The translations under genes were made by a program, and so were the position numbers. Positions 51,919-61,145 of a stretch of DNA of 64,000 bases are shown here, piece after piece. Positions within the stretch are counted from its first letter, which is position 1. Each line of letters begins with the position of its first letter. The notes under the pieces were generated by a model that ran no database searches, was not told the origin of the DNA, and saw only the letters and a program-made list of their open reading frames with translations. Origin of the DNA: Chitinophaga filiformis (GTDB taxonomy: Bacteria; Bacteroidota; Bacteroidia; Chitinophagales; Chitinophagaceae); NCBI RefSeq assembly GCF_900102545.1, contig NZ_FNBN01000005.1:62001-126000 (forward strand), given 5' to 3'.

Positions 51919-54900
51919 ATGCCTGAAATTATGTTTCGTTTTTACCAACATCTGAGTATCTCACGCAGTAAAGCAATCCTATGTATGTTGCTTTGCTGTG
52001 TATTATCCTTTCCATTCGCTTCCGTACAGGCAGGAGCAAGGGTAGACCTGCATAAGGTGCCCTGTTCGCTGACCGTACAGAATAAGTCATTAGAAGAAGT
52101 GTTCGAGATGATCGAACAGCAAACACATTATGCTATTATCTGTATGGATCAATCCGGACTGATGTCCAGGAAAGTGAATCTGAATGCACGTAATACCACA
52201 TTGGAAAATGTATTACAGCAACTGGCTAGTCAGGCAGTGTTTAACTATAAATGCCTGGACAACAATATTATTGTAAAAGCAGGAGCAGCGCCTGTAGCAG
52301 TTGAAGATCCGGTGGAAAGGACCATCTCCGGTAAAGTGACTGATGTAAAGAAACAGCCACTGCCTGGTGTATCTATCATGGTGAAAGGTACAAAGCGCGG
52401 TACAATATCAAATGAGAACGGCGACTTTCAGATCAAAGCGAATGAAGGAGAAGTATTACAGTTCTTCTTTACAGGCTACCAGCCATTCTTGTTGACTGTA
52501 GATAAGAGTACAAGTTATCAGGTAACACTGCAGGACGATGAAAAGAAATTATCAGAGGTACTGGTAACCGCTTTGGGTATCAAAAAGGAAAAAGCAAAGG
52601 TAGGCTATGCCGCCCAGGAAGTAAAGGGTGCTGACCTGGTAAAAGCCCGTGAATCAAACGTGATCAGCTCTCTAACAGGTCGTGTAGCTGGTCTGACTAT
52701 CAGGAATACAACAGACCTGTTCCAGGACCCGGGTATCTCGTTGCGCGGTGCTAAGCCATTGATCGTAATTGATGGTATTCCTGACCAGACAGCCGATCTG
52801 TATAAGATCAATGCCGATGATATCGAGAGCATGACCGTGCTGAAAGGTTCTTCCGCATCTGCATTGTATGGTTCTATCGGTACAAACGGTGCCATCATGA
52901 TCACCACAAAAAGAGGTGGCTCCAAAGATCTGAGTGTTGACTTCAACTCTTCTACACAGTTCCAAACCAGCTTTATCCGCATTCCTAAAATACAGACTAC
53001 TTATGGTAATGGTTTCAAAGGTGAATATGAATATATAGACGGTTCCGGTAGCGGTCCTGAAGGCTTCGGCTGGATCTGGGGACCTAAGCTGGATCAACGT
53101 GATCCGTCTACACCGAGTGGGTATTGGGAAACGCCACAGTTCAACAGTCCTGTTGATCCTAATACAGGTAAACTGGTGCCATTGCCGTTCCTGTCGCGCG
53201 GTAAGGATAACGTAAAGAACTTCTTCCGTACAGGTGTCATCACCAGCAATAATATAAGCTTCACCAAATCGGGTGAGAACGGTAGCTTCAGGGCTTCTGC
53301 ATCACATATCTATCAGCAGGGTATCGTACCTAATACAGACCTGAAGAATACTTCCTTCAACCTGTCAGGTACATACAACCTGAGTAAGAATTTCAGTGTG
53401 AATGGCCGTATCAGCTATAACAAGGAATACACACACAACTTCCCGGAAACAGGTTATGGTCCGACCAACTACCTGTATAACCTGATCCTCTGGACAGGTC
53501 CGGATATTGACGTGCGTGATCTGCGTAATTACTGGGTACCTGGTAAAGAAGGCGTTCAGCAACGTCACTATAACATCTCTTACTATAATAACCCATACTT
53601 CCAGGCTTATGAATACCTGAGAGGTTATGATAAGAACAATACCTTCGGATCAGTTGATCTGAACTATAAGATCAGTCCTTCTTTCAATGTCAGGTTCCGT
53701 AATGGTATTAACCAGTATAGCCTGAACCGTAATTATAATGAGCCGAAGAGCTATATCGGTTATGGAAATAAATCAAGAGGACAGTACACTATCACTTCCA
53801 GCACTTACTTTGACATAGTGTCTGACCTGATCGTTGACTACAACCATACTTTCAGCGATAAGTTTAAAGTGCACGCACAGGCTGGTGGTTCCAACTATTA
53901 CAGGAATCAGAAAGATGCATCCAGTAACACCGATGGTTTAACTATTCCGGGATTGTATAACCTGAGTAACTCTGCCAATGCTGTACAGTCAACCAATTCA
54001 CTGGAGGAACGCAGAACAGCGAGCCTTTACGGTGTTGTAGACGTAGAACTGTATAACGCGATCTACCTCTCTGTAACAGGCCGTAATGACAAGATCTCTA
54101 CGTTACCTATTGCTAATAATAGCTTCTTCTATCCATCCTTATCAGGATCGGTAGTAGTATCACAGCTGGTACGCCTGCCTGAGTGGTTCTCTTTCCTGAA
54201 GGCGAGAGGTGCAGTATCCAGGGTATCCAGCGGTACATTGGATAACAGCTATACTTATGGTTATCTTCCTTCGTATGATAAGAGTACAACATGGAATGGT
54301 AAACCGGGTCTGACTTACAAAGATGTGATCTATAATCAGTCACTGCATCCGCAGACTTCCGACAGCTGGGAGGCAGGTGTGGAAACTAAGTTCTTCAGCA
54401 ACAAAGTGGGTCTGGAGCTGACTTACTTCCAGACGAAAGATTTCAACAACATCCTGGAGATCCCGGTATCATTGGGTAGTGGCTTTACCAGCCGTCTTGA
54501 AAATGGTCACGTTTATCAACGCAGAGGTATTGAGATCGTGGCTACTGCTACCCCTGTGCGCAAAGAGAAATTCAGATGGGATGTATTGCTGAACCTGAGC
54601 ACTTACCGCCGTTACCTGAAAGAGATCACCGGTGGCGACAGGCTTGGATACCTGAAGGCTGGTGACAGAGCTGACAAGATCTTCACAACTGTTTATCAGA
54701 AAGATCCTTCCGGTAATGTAATCTACAGGGCAGATGGATTCCCGCAGGAAGATAACATACAGCGTCTGATAGGTAACAGCGATCCTGACCTGATCTATGG
54801 TCTGGAGAACAGCTTCTCTTATGGCAACTTCAGTTTCCGTTTCCTGGTAGATGGACGTATTGGTGGTTTGATGTATTCCACTACGAACCAGAAAATGTGG

Positions 54901-55350
54901 TGGGGTGGTACCAATCCGGGTACTGTGAATCACTTCAGGGATGAAGCGAATGAAGGTAAATCTACTTACGTAGGACAAGGTGTGATCGTGACTTCCGGTC
55001 AGGCTACCTACGACAGGGATGGTAACATCATCACCGACAACCGGACTTTTGCACCGAACACGCAGGGCGTGAACTATATTGACTACATGACCAATACCAG
55101 CAACAGTCAGTTTGTGAACTACAACTATTACTCACAGACTTTCCTGAAACTGAGAGAGGTAACACTGACCTACAGACTGCCATCCAAATGGCTGAAGGGG
55201 CACATCTTCCGCGCAGCAGATGTTTCTGCTGTAGGCCGTAACCTGTTGCTGTTCTCTAAGATGCCGAATGTAGATCCGGATGCTGGTGTGGATAATTTAC
55301 AGACACCATCTACCAGAAGCATTGGTGTTAACCTTAACCTTAAATTCTAA
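51919..55350 (+). CDS. SusC/FecA-like TonB-dependent receptor with STN signalling domain (pair 3)
   Basis: 1143 residues: signal peptide (about 1-38), STN domain (about 48-118, SLEEVFEMIEQQTHYAIICM) which contacts FecR, carboxypeptidase-regulatory domain (about 132-210, ISGKVTDVKKQPLPGVSIMV), TonB segment LSEVLVTALGIKKEK (near 213), plug (to about 335) and barrel ending IGVNLNLKF. The STN domain, absent from pairs 1 and 2, matches control by the upstream sigma/FecR genes. The next susD starts in the stop codon (TAATG). Confidence 0.95.
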   Translation: MPEIMFRFYQHLSISRSKAILCMLLCCVLSFPFASVQAGARVDLHKVPCSLTVQNKSLEEVFEMIEQQTHYAIICMDQSGLMSRKVNLNARNTTLENVLQQLASQAVFNYKCLDNNIIVKAGAAPVAVEDPVERTISGKVTDVKKQPLPGVSIMVKGTKRGTISNENGDFQIKANEGEVLQFFFTGYQPFLLTVDKSTSYQVTLQDDEKKLSEVLVTALGIKKEKAKVGYAAQEVKGADLVKARESNVISSLTGRVAGLTIRNTTDLFQDPGISLRGAKPLIVIDGIPDQTADLYKINADDIESMTVLKGSSASALYGSIGTNGAIMITTKRGGSKDLSVDFNSSTQFQTSFIRIPKIQTTYGNGFKGEYEYIDGSGSGPEGFGWIWGPKLDQRDPSTPSGYWETPQFNSPVDPNTGKLVPLPFLSRGKDNVKNFFRTGVITSNNISFTKSGENGSFRASASHIYQQGIVPNTDLKNTSFNLSGTYNLSKNFSVNGRISYNKEYTHNFPETGYGPTNYLYNLILWTGPDIDVRDLRNYWVPGKEGVQQRHYNISYYNNPYFQAYEYLRGYDKNNTFGSVDLNYKISPSFNVRFRNGINQYSLNRNYNEPKSYIGYGNKSRGQYTITSSTYFDIVSDLIVDYNHTFSDKFKVHAQAGGSNYYRNQKDASSNTDGLTIPGLYNLSNSANAVQSTNSLEERRTASLYGVVDVELYNAIYLSVTGRNDKISTLPIANNSFFYPSLSGSVVVSQLVRLPEWFSFLKARGAVSRVSSGTLDNSYTYGYLPSYDKSTTWNGKPGLTYKDVIYNQSLHPQTSDSWEAGVETKFFSNKVGLELTYFQTKDFNNILEIPVSLGSGFTSRLENGHVYQRRGIEIVATATPVRKEKFRWDVLLNLSTYRRYLKEITGGDRLGYLKAGDRADKIFTTVYQKDPSGNVIYRADGFPQEDNIQRLIGNSDPDLIYGLENSFSYGNFSFRFLVDGRIGGLMYSTTNQKMWWGGTNPGTVNHFRDEANEGKSTYVGQGVIVTSGQATYDRDGNIITDNRTFAPNTQGVNYIDYMTNTSNSQFVNYNYYSQTFLKLREVTLTYRLPSKWLKGHIFRAADVSAVGRNLLLFSKMPNVDPDAGVDNLQTPSTRSIGVNLNLKF

Positions 55351-56813
55351 TGTCAGCTACCATGAGAAAAATATATAGCATAGCGGTACTGCTGCTGATC
55401 ATTGCAGCAGGCTGTAAGAAGTTTGATGATTTCCAGACAGATCCAAACAAGCCAACAAACGCTACTCCGGATCTGTTGTTATCAACGGTGATCCAGAAGG
55501 CATTTCAGTCCACTACGCTGGGCGCAACATTGGCTACCCGTCAGATGGTATTTGTGAATAGTGTGTCTAATGAACAATACTACGGCTGGACAAGAGCCAG
55601 TTTTGATACCTATAAAGATCTCCGTCAGGTAATGAAGATGGAGCAGGAGGCTAACAGGATGCAGAAGCCGGAATATATTCCGCTGGTGAAATTCTTCAAG
55701 GCCTATTACTTCATGCAACTGACAAATACATTTGGTGATATTCCTTATGCTGCTGCATTAAAAGGAGAACAGGATACGATCGCTCCGGTGTATGACAAAC
55801 AGCAGGATATCTACATCTCTGTACTGAATGATCTGAAGGCAGCAAATGCACTGATCACCAATACCACTGCAGAAGTGCAGGGCGATATCCTGTACAACGG
55901 TTCTATGCAACAGTGGAAAAGACTGATCAATACACTGTCGCTTCGTATCCTGATGAGCTTATCTCTGAAAGAGAACAATTCAACATTGAATGTGAAAGGA
56001 AGGTTTGCAGAGATTGTAAATGATCCGAACACTTATCCGTTGATGACGGGCAATGCTGATAACGGTCAGCTGGTATTCTATGATGTATTAGGTACCCGTT
56101 ATCCGACATACAACGACAACGACCTGCAGACTGCTTACTACCTGGATGCTACTTTTGTAGACCTGCTGAAAGGCCTGAAAGATCCTCGTCTGTTCCGTTT
56201 TGCAGAGAAAGCGCCTAAGTATGCTTCATTGCCTGATAACGATTTCAGTGCTTATGGTGGTGCAAAAGGCAGCGATCCTGTAAATGACAACAGTAATAAG
56301 GTGCTGGCTGGTGAAGTATCCAAGATCAAATCCCGTTACTTCAATAATCCGGTGAATGAACCAAGTATAGCTATCGGTTATGGCGAGCTGCAGTTCATCC
56401 TGGCAGAAGCGGTGGTGCGTGGCTGGATCAACGGAGATGCTGCTGCTTATTATAAGAAAGGTATACAGGCATCTATGCTGTTCTATGGTATAGACCAGGC
56501 TTCCATTGATGCTTATCTGGCGTTGAACACATTCCCTGCTACGAATCAGCTGGCAGCGATCATGACACAGAAGTATATCGCTTCCTTTATGAACAGCGAC
56601 TGGCATTTCTTCTTTGAGCAGCGCCGTACAGGTCTGCCGGTATTTGATGTATCAGGTGCTGGTGTGCTGAACAACAAGAGAGTACCTAAGCGCTGGATGT
56701 ATCCTGTAACAGAATTACAGACTAACCAGACGAATGTGGATGCTGCCATTAACAGTCAGTTTGCTGGTGATGACAATATCAACGGAGTAATGTGGCTACT
56801 GAAAGCAGAATAA
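55350..56813 (+). CDS. SusD-like outer-membrane lipoprotein (pair 3)
   Basis: 487 residues. Lipobox IIAAGC (Cys22) followed by Lys-Lys, then NKPTNATPDLLLSTVIQKAF typical of the SusD/RagB_2 subgroup; PLVKFFKAYYFMQLTNTFGDIPY (near 110) and the C-terminal WHFFFEQRRTGLPVF and RWMYPVTELQTNQTNVDAAI blocks are present. ATG 55350 overlaps the SusC stop; ATG 55362 is an alternative. It binds the ligand for SusC pair 3. The phosphodiesterase gene follows after 18 bases. Confidence 0.93.
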   Translation: MSATMRKIYSIAVLLLIIAAGCKKFDDFQTDPNKPTNATPDLLLSTVIQKAFQSTTLGATLATRQMVFVNSVSNEQYYGWTRASFDTYKDLRQVMKMEQEANRMQKPEYIPLVKFFKAYYFMQLTNTFGDIPYAAALKGEQDTIAPVYDKQQDIYISVLNDLKAANALITNTTAEVQGDILYNGSMQQWKRLINTLSLRILMSLSLKENNSTLNVKGRFAEIVNDPNTYPLMTGNADNGQLVFYDVLGTRYPTYNDNDLQTAYYLDATFVDLLKGLKDPRLFRFAEKAPKYASLPDNDFSAYGGAKGSDPVNDNSNKVLAGEVSKIKSRYFNNPVNEPSIAIGYGELQFILAEAVVRGWINGDAAAYYKKGIQASMLFYGIDQASIDAYLALNTFPATNQLAAIMTQKYIASFMNSDWHFFFEQRRTGLPVFDVSGAGVLNNKRVPKRWMYPVTELQTNQTNVDAAINSQFAGDDNINGVMWLLKAE

Positions 56814-56831
56814 ATCGTATTTTATATTTTT

Positions 56832-58091
56832 ATGTTCATGATGAAGAAAATATACCTTGCCTCCTGTCTCAGCCTTTTGCTGGCAGGAGGCCTTCAGGCC
56901 CAGCAACAAAGGGAGAAAAAAGTAGTATTTGTTATTGCGGATGGTATTCCGGCGGATGTGCTGGAAAAACTGAACACGCCCAATATTGACCGTATCGTTG
57001 CTGCAGGCAGGTATACCCGCATGCATGTGGGTGGGGACAAGGATACCTACAACCAGACGCCTACCATCTCCGCGGTGGGGTATAACAGCCTGCTGACAGG
57101 CGTATGGGTGAACAAACACAATGTGCCTGACAACGATATCAAAGCGCCTAACTATCATTATTATAACCTTTTCCGGCTGTTTAAAACACAGTACCCGCAA
57201 AAGAAGACCGCTATCTATTCCAGCTGGCTGGATAACCGTACCAAACTGGCGGGTGATGGATTGGCGGAAGCTGGTAATGTGAAGATAGACCTGCATGCAG
57301 ATGGTTATGAACTGGATACGGTTCAATTCCCGCATGACAAGAAATCGGAATACATGCATCGCATTGACGAGAAGGTGATCGATGAGGCAAGTGCCGGTAT
57401 TAAGAAGGATGCGCCTTCCCTGACATGGGTGTACCTGGAGTATACAGACGATATGGGACATGGTTATGGCGATAGTCCGCAGTTCTACACCGCTGTGGAA
57501 ATGATGGACAAGCAGATGGGGCGCCTCTGGGAAGCGATCACTTACAGGCAGCAGCATTTTGCAGAAGACTGGATGCTGGTGATCACTACAGATCATGGCC
57601 GTGATGAAAAGACCGGCCGCAATCACGGTGGACAGTCCCCTCGTCAGCGGAGCACCTGGATGGCGACCAGCTATAAGCCTGCGAATGATTATGCCCGTTA
57701 TTATGAGCCTGCAATTGTGGATATCATGCCGACTATTACGCGTTATCTGAATATGAATATCCCGCAGGAAACGGCTCGTGAAGTGGATGGCATTCCTATG
57801 ATCGGGAAGGTAGCGATAGTAAAGCCTTCCGCTAATTTCATACAGGGCCATATCGATGTGAAGTGGGTAGCTTTGCAGGATACCGGTAAGGTGAAGATCT
57901 GGGTAACGACGACAAATCTGTTCAAGACGGGCGGTACTGACGAGTACCATCTGCTGGCAGAAGTACCCGTTCAGGACCGTCATGCGTTGCTGGATGTATC
58001 AAAACTGCCATCCAGCTTTTATAAGATCGTATTGGAAACAAGTACCAATACCGTGAATGAGTGGTTAGATCTGGATGCCAAGTCCAGGTAA
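56832..58091 (+). CDS. Secreted type I phosphodiesterase / nucleotide pyrophosphatase-like alkaline phosphatase
   Basis: 419 residues, signal peptide (about 1-24, ending LQAQ). It is an alkaline-phosphatase-superfamily fold: FVIADGIPADVL (first metal Asp), nucleophile Thr in the NQTPTISAVGYNSLLTG block (near 74), YTDDMGHGYG (Asp and His, near 205), TTDHGRDEKTGRNHGG (Asp-His and His, near 256). It likely cleaves a phosphodiester or phosphomonoester from the ligand imported by SusCD pair 3. Its 3' end overlaps the convergent DinB gene by 27 bases. Confidence 0.88.
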   Translation: MFMMKKIYLASCLSLLLAGGLQAQQQREKKVVFVIADGIPADVLEKLNTPNIDRIVAAGRYTRMHVGGDKDTYNQTPTISAVGYNSLLTGVWVNKHNVPDNDIKAPNYHYYNLFRLFKTQYPQKKTAIYSSWLDNRTKLAGDGLAEAGNVKIDLHADGYELDTVQFPHDKKSEYMHRIDEKVIDEASAGIKKDAPSLTWVYLEYTDDMGHGYGDSPQFYTAVEMMDKQMGRLWEAITYRQQHFAEDWMLVITTDHGRDEKTGRNHGGQSPRQRSTWMATSYKPANDYARYYEPAIVDIMPTITRYLNMNIPQETAREVDGIPMIGKVAIVKPSANFIQGHIDVKWVALQDTGKVKIWVTTTNLFKTGGTDEYHLLAEVPVQDRHALLDVSKLPSSFYKIVLETSTNTVNEWLDLDAKSR

Positions 58092-58598
58092 GTAACGCTC
58101 TTTCAATATCCTCAGGTGATGTAATTCATGACCAGGGATCATATAGGCCAGCGCCCTCACTGAAATAGGGTTGTTGTTGGCCTTACCGATAATGGCTTCC
58201 TGGTCTTTCTTCAGATTACGTAACAGGTAAACGGACGATTCACGTACAGTCCTGAATTCATCTGCCAGGTCCTGCAAGGTGCGGTCATTGGCATATGAAT
58301 TCAGGACGTAATCGTCCTGTTCAAAGCCTGGTAACCCCTGTTGCTCTCCCCGGGCAAAACACATCAGCCGGTAGGCAAATACTCTTTCTGTATCAATCAT
58401 GTGCCCCAGTGTTTCTTTAATGGTCCATTTGCCTGGAGCGTAGGCGTAACTGGCTTTTTCTTCCGGAATAGAAGTGAAGAAAGCATACGTGCTGTCTTTC
58501 AGTTCCTGTAGGATAGCAGGGACTTCGGCGTTACCTACACAGTCGATGTAGACGCCCTGGTAGGGTAGAAATTCGCCAGGTTGAGGTTTGGATATCAT
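58065..58598 (-). CDS. DinB-like metal-dependent hydrolase/transferase
   Basis: 177 residues, cytoplasmic. It is a four-helix DinB/YfiT-like bundle: GKWTIKETLGHMIDTERVF (about 56-74) and GHELHHLRILKERY (about 155-168) carry the His triad that binds a divalent metal. Members include thiol-dependent transferases; the exact reaction is not known. Stand-alone gene, divergent from rhomboid. Confidence 0.9.
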   Translation of the reverse strand: MISKPQPGEFLPYQGVYIDCVGNAEVPAILQELKDSTYAFFTSIPEEKASYAYAPGKWTIKETLGHMIDTERVFAYRLMCFARGEQQGLPGFEQDDYVLNSYANDRTLQDLADEFRTVRESSVYLLRNLKKDQEAIIGKANNNPISVRALAYMIPGHELHHLRILKERYLPGLGIQI

Positions 58599-58664
58599 GG
58601 GTGCGATTTTTGCTAATATTAAATAAATTTCCGTAAAGCGCGAATTCGTGGCGGCAGATTTGGA

Positions 58665-58672
58665 TATATTTG
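58665..58672 (+). promoter_or_regulatory. -7 promoter box of the rhomboid gene
   Basis: TATATTTG matches TAnnTTTG, 72 bases before ATG 58745. No clear -33 TTTG is seen at the usual spacing. Confidence 0.4.
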
Positions 58673-58744
58673 CATTAATCGCAATATTGCAGTGAGCAAG
58701 ATATTCAGCTGACGTTCCCTATAGTTTTCTAAAACCCGCATTGA

Positions 58745-59587
58745 ATGGCATACATTGGTCTCATTAACCTGGCACTGATTGTTGTAAACATTGTTGTGTC
58801 TTACAAAGGATTGAAAGATCATTCCTTTTTTGACAGGTATTCGTTTGAAGTGGACAATATTCTTGTGTACAAGGACTACAAGCGACTGGTCACGTCGGGT
58901 TTCCTGCACGTCAGCTGGATGCACCTGTTATTCAACATGGTGGCGCTCTACATGTTCAGCAGCAGCCTGGAATTGCGGATGGGACCATCCAGTTTCCTGA
59001 CGCTTTATTTTGCCAGCCTGGTAGGAGGCAACCTGTTGTCGTTGATGATACACCGCAATCATGGCGACTATAGTGCGGTAGGCGCTTCTGGTGCAGTTTG
59101 CGGGATCATCTTCGCGTCTATTGCCCTGTTTCCGGGTATGAGAATAGGGTTCCTTTATCTGCCGTTTTCCATTCCTGCCTGGATTTATGGTCTGCTGTAT
59201 GTGCTCTATTCTATTTATGGTATCAGATCAAAAAGGGATAATATCGGGCATGAAGCGCATCTTGGTGGTGCGCTGATTGGCATGCTGGTGGCGGTATGTA
59301 TTGTGCCGGAAGCCATTGCGGAAAATTATCCCACTATATTGTCCATTCTCCTCCCTGGTGCCCTGGCCGTTTACCTGATCATCACCCGCCCTCATATGCT
59401 GCTGGTTGACAACCAGTATTTCAAAACCCATATCGGCGATTATGATATCGACGACCGTTATAACCTGGGTAAAATGGACCGGCAGCAGGAGATTGATTTC
59501 CTGCTGGAGAAGATCCATAAGAAGGGGATGAAAAGTCTTACGAAGAAAGAGCGGGATACCTTGGAGAAGTATTCGCAGTCGGTGTGA
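58745..59587 (+). CDS. Rhomboid-family intramembrane serine protease
   Basis: 280 residues with six or seven membrane segments in the first 215 residues. Catalytic Ser115 lies in GASGAVCG and catalytic His172 in HEAHLGGALIG; the family HxxxxMHLLFNM element occurs near 55-64. A soluble C-terminal tail (about 225-280) contains MDRQQEIDFLLEKIHKKGMK, as in Bacteroidota rhomboids with a DUF6576-like tail. It cleaves membrane-anchored proteins within the bilayer; substrates unknown. Confidence 0.94.
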   Translation: MAYIGLINLALIVVNIVVSYKGLKDHSFFDRYSFEVDNILVYKDYKRLVTSGFLHVSWMHLLFNMVALYMFSSSLELRMGPSSFLTLYFASLVGGNLLSLMIHRNHGDYSAVGASGAVCGIIFASIALFPGMRIGFLYLPFSIPAWIYGLLYVLYSIYGIRSKRDNIGHEAHLGGALIGMLVAVCIVPEAIAENYPTILSILLPGALAVYLIITRPHMLLVDNQYFKTHIGDYDIDDRYNLGKMDRQQEIDFLLEKIHKKGMKSLTKKERDTLEKYSQSV

Positions 59588-59604
59588 AACGGCTACAAAC
59601 AATA

Positions 59605-59622
59605 CGGCTCCATCAGGAGCCG
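59605..59622. terminator. Hairpin between convergent rhomboid and SUFU-like genes
   Basis: CGGCTCC (59605-59611), ATCA loop, GGAGCCG (59616-59622). The U tract is poor on both strands, so termination is only likely. Confidence 0.5.
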
Positions 59623-59643
59623 ATTGCGTAGTGTTTATTTAGA

Positions 59644-60315
59644 TCAGATCACGGAAGGTCTGTTTAAACTGGACAGGGTGGCGTCGCCTTGTTCTATTAA
59701 CAGCTCCGCCAGTTTCGTACGGCCTTCTTCTCCATGTGCAATCACATAGTCCAGCTCCGCCAGCGTCAGTAACTTCACATTCACCATTTTTACCGGTTCC
59801 AGCGTAAGTTGTACAGTGCCGGGTATTTTTTCATCAGGAAGTCCCAGTATAGCGCCTACTCTTCCTTCAGCATTGACAAATTCCTTAGGGACATCCACGT
59901 TATAGAATTCAGTAGTGATATAGGTCATTTCATCCAGCAGGCCTACCACATTGCCATGATTGGCGATCAGTTGTGCTGCCTGGTAGACCAGCTGAAATTC
60001 CCAGGTAGTATTTACCCGGCCGGTGATCTCTTCTGCCTTCACATATACTTCCAGTCCAAAACCATTATAAGCGGCATTGGTGGTGTTGCTTTCCATATCC
60101 TCATAGGGATCACTCAATCCATCGCTGGCGATAATAGTATATTCCGGCTGCCGGATAGTGGCAAACGCCTGTCTTATGGAAGGCCAGGCAGGGCCGCCCA
60201 TAAAGGAAGGGTTGATCAGATGTGCAATAACATCAGGTTCCAGTTCACCGATGGCTTCCCAGAATTCATTCCTTAGCTTGCAGGAGTTTTCAAAGTGCTC
60301 TTCGTACGTATCCAT
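59644..60315 (-). CDS. Suppressor-of-fused (SUFU)-like domain protein
   Basis: 223 residues from the MDTYEEHF start; a longer frame begins at 60375 with 20 extra residues from the promoter region. The segments VIAHLINPSFMGGPAWPSIRQ, TIIASDGLSDPYED and GFGLEVYVKAEE resemble the bacterial SUFU-like family, cytoplasmic proteins of uncertain role that include immunity proteins in polymorphic toxin systems. No toxin gene is next to it here. Stand-alone gene, divergent from the DUF2459 gene. Confidence 0.75.
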   Translation of the reverse strand: MDTYEEHFENSCKLRNEFWEAIGELEPDVIAHLINPSFMGGPAWPSIRQAFATIRQPEYTIIASDGLSDPYEDMESNTTNAAYNGFGLEVYVKAEEITGRVNTTWEFQLVYQAAQLIANHGNVVGLLDEMTYITTEFYNVDVPKEFVNAEGRVGAILGLPDEKIPGTVQLTLEPVKMVNVKLLTLAELDYVIAHGEEGRTKLAELLIEQGDATLSSLNRPSVI

Positions 60316-60425
60316 GGTGTTTATATTAAATATCCCGTAATATATATCTTTGTACCTGTGAAACAAAGTGTTCATAATTTCTTAAACCGGGTAGAGCGAC
60401 AACCCTCCCCGTAAACACCAACAAC

Positions 60426-61100
60426 TTGAAGAAGATATTGAAGATCATCGGGTGGACAGTTTTAACCCCCGTATTACTGGTCGCCCTGTACCTGTCAGCA
60501 GCTTATGTATTATCCCGCATTTCCGTGGCGAAGGAGGAAACTGCCAGCGCGGATATCCCGCTTTATATCCTCACCAATGGTGTACATACCGACCTGGTAA
60601 TGCCCGTACGCAACCAACAGATAGACTGGAGTAAAGAGGTGCTTTTTGAGAATACCAGGGGCAGGGACACTACTGCTCAATGGATCGCTTTTGGCTGGGG
60701 CGACAAGGGCTTTTACCTTGAAACGCCTACCTGGGCAGACCTGAAATTCAGCACCGCTTTTAAGGCGGCAACAGGGTTGAGCACATCTGCCATCCATGCC
60801 ACTTACTACCGCGGTATCAGGGAAAGCAATGACTGTATCCGGCTGAATGTTGACAGTGCACAATATGCAAGATTGATCGATTATGTCCAGCAGAGTTTTG
60901 ACAGAGATGCTGAAGGGAATATCATACATATTGTGACCAATGCCAACTACGGTAATACAGATGCATTCTATGAGGCAAAAGGAAGTTACAGCCTGTTTCA
61001 TACCTGCAATACATGGGCAAACAGTGGTTTGAAAAGCTGCGGACAAAAGGCTGCCTTATGGACGCCCTTCGATAAAGGTATTTTCCACCAGTACAGGTAG
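60426..61100 (+). CDS. DUF2459 / TIGR02117-family membrane-anchored protein
   Basis: 224 residues from a TTG start at 60426 (MKKILKIIGWTVL); no ATG fits and the N-terminal helix (about 8-30) is needed as an anchor. The periplasmic part has YILTNGVHTDLVMPV (near 46), FGWGDKGFYLETPTWADLK (near 88) and SLFHTCNTWANSGLKSCG (near 188), the blocks of this conserved family seen near urease genes in some bacteria. The Cys/His pattern suggests a hydrolase-like fold, but function is unknown. Confidence 0.88.
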   Translation: MKKILKIIGWTVLTPVLLVALYLSAAYVLSRISVAKEETASADIPLYILTNGVHTDLVMPVRNQQIDWSKEVLFENTRGRDTTAQWIAFGWGDKGFYLETPTWADLKFSTAFKAATGLSTSAIHATYYRGIRESNDCIRLNVDSAQYARLIDYVQQSFDRDAEGNIIHIVTNANYGNTDAFYEAKGSYSLFHTCNTWANSGLKSCGQKAALWTPFDKGIFHQYR

Positions 61101-61128
61101 ATGTATATACCCTGATCCTGTATTTGTG

Positions 61129-61136
61129 TAACTTTG
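61129..61136 (+). promoter_or_regulatory. -7 promoter box of the AraC-type gene
   Basis: TAACTTTG matches TAnnTTTG and ends 9 bases before ATG 61146, giving a very short leader. The -33 region is poor. Confidence 0.45.
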
Positions 61137-61145
61137 TTCAGCACT

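Noticed and set aside
56796..57983. A 395-codon minus-strand frame opposite the phosphodiesterase gene
   Set aside because: The plus-strand gene has clear metal-site motifs and a signal peptide; the antisense frame has His/Ile-rich shadow composition.
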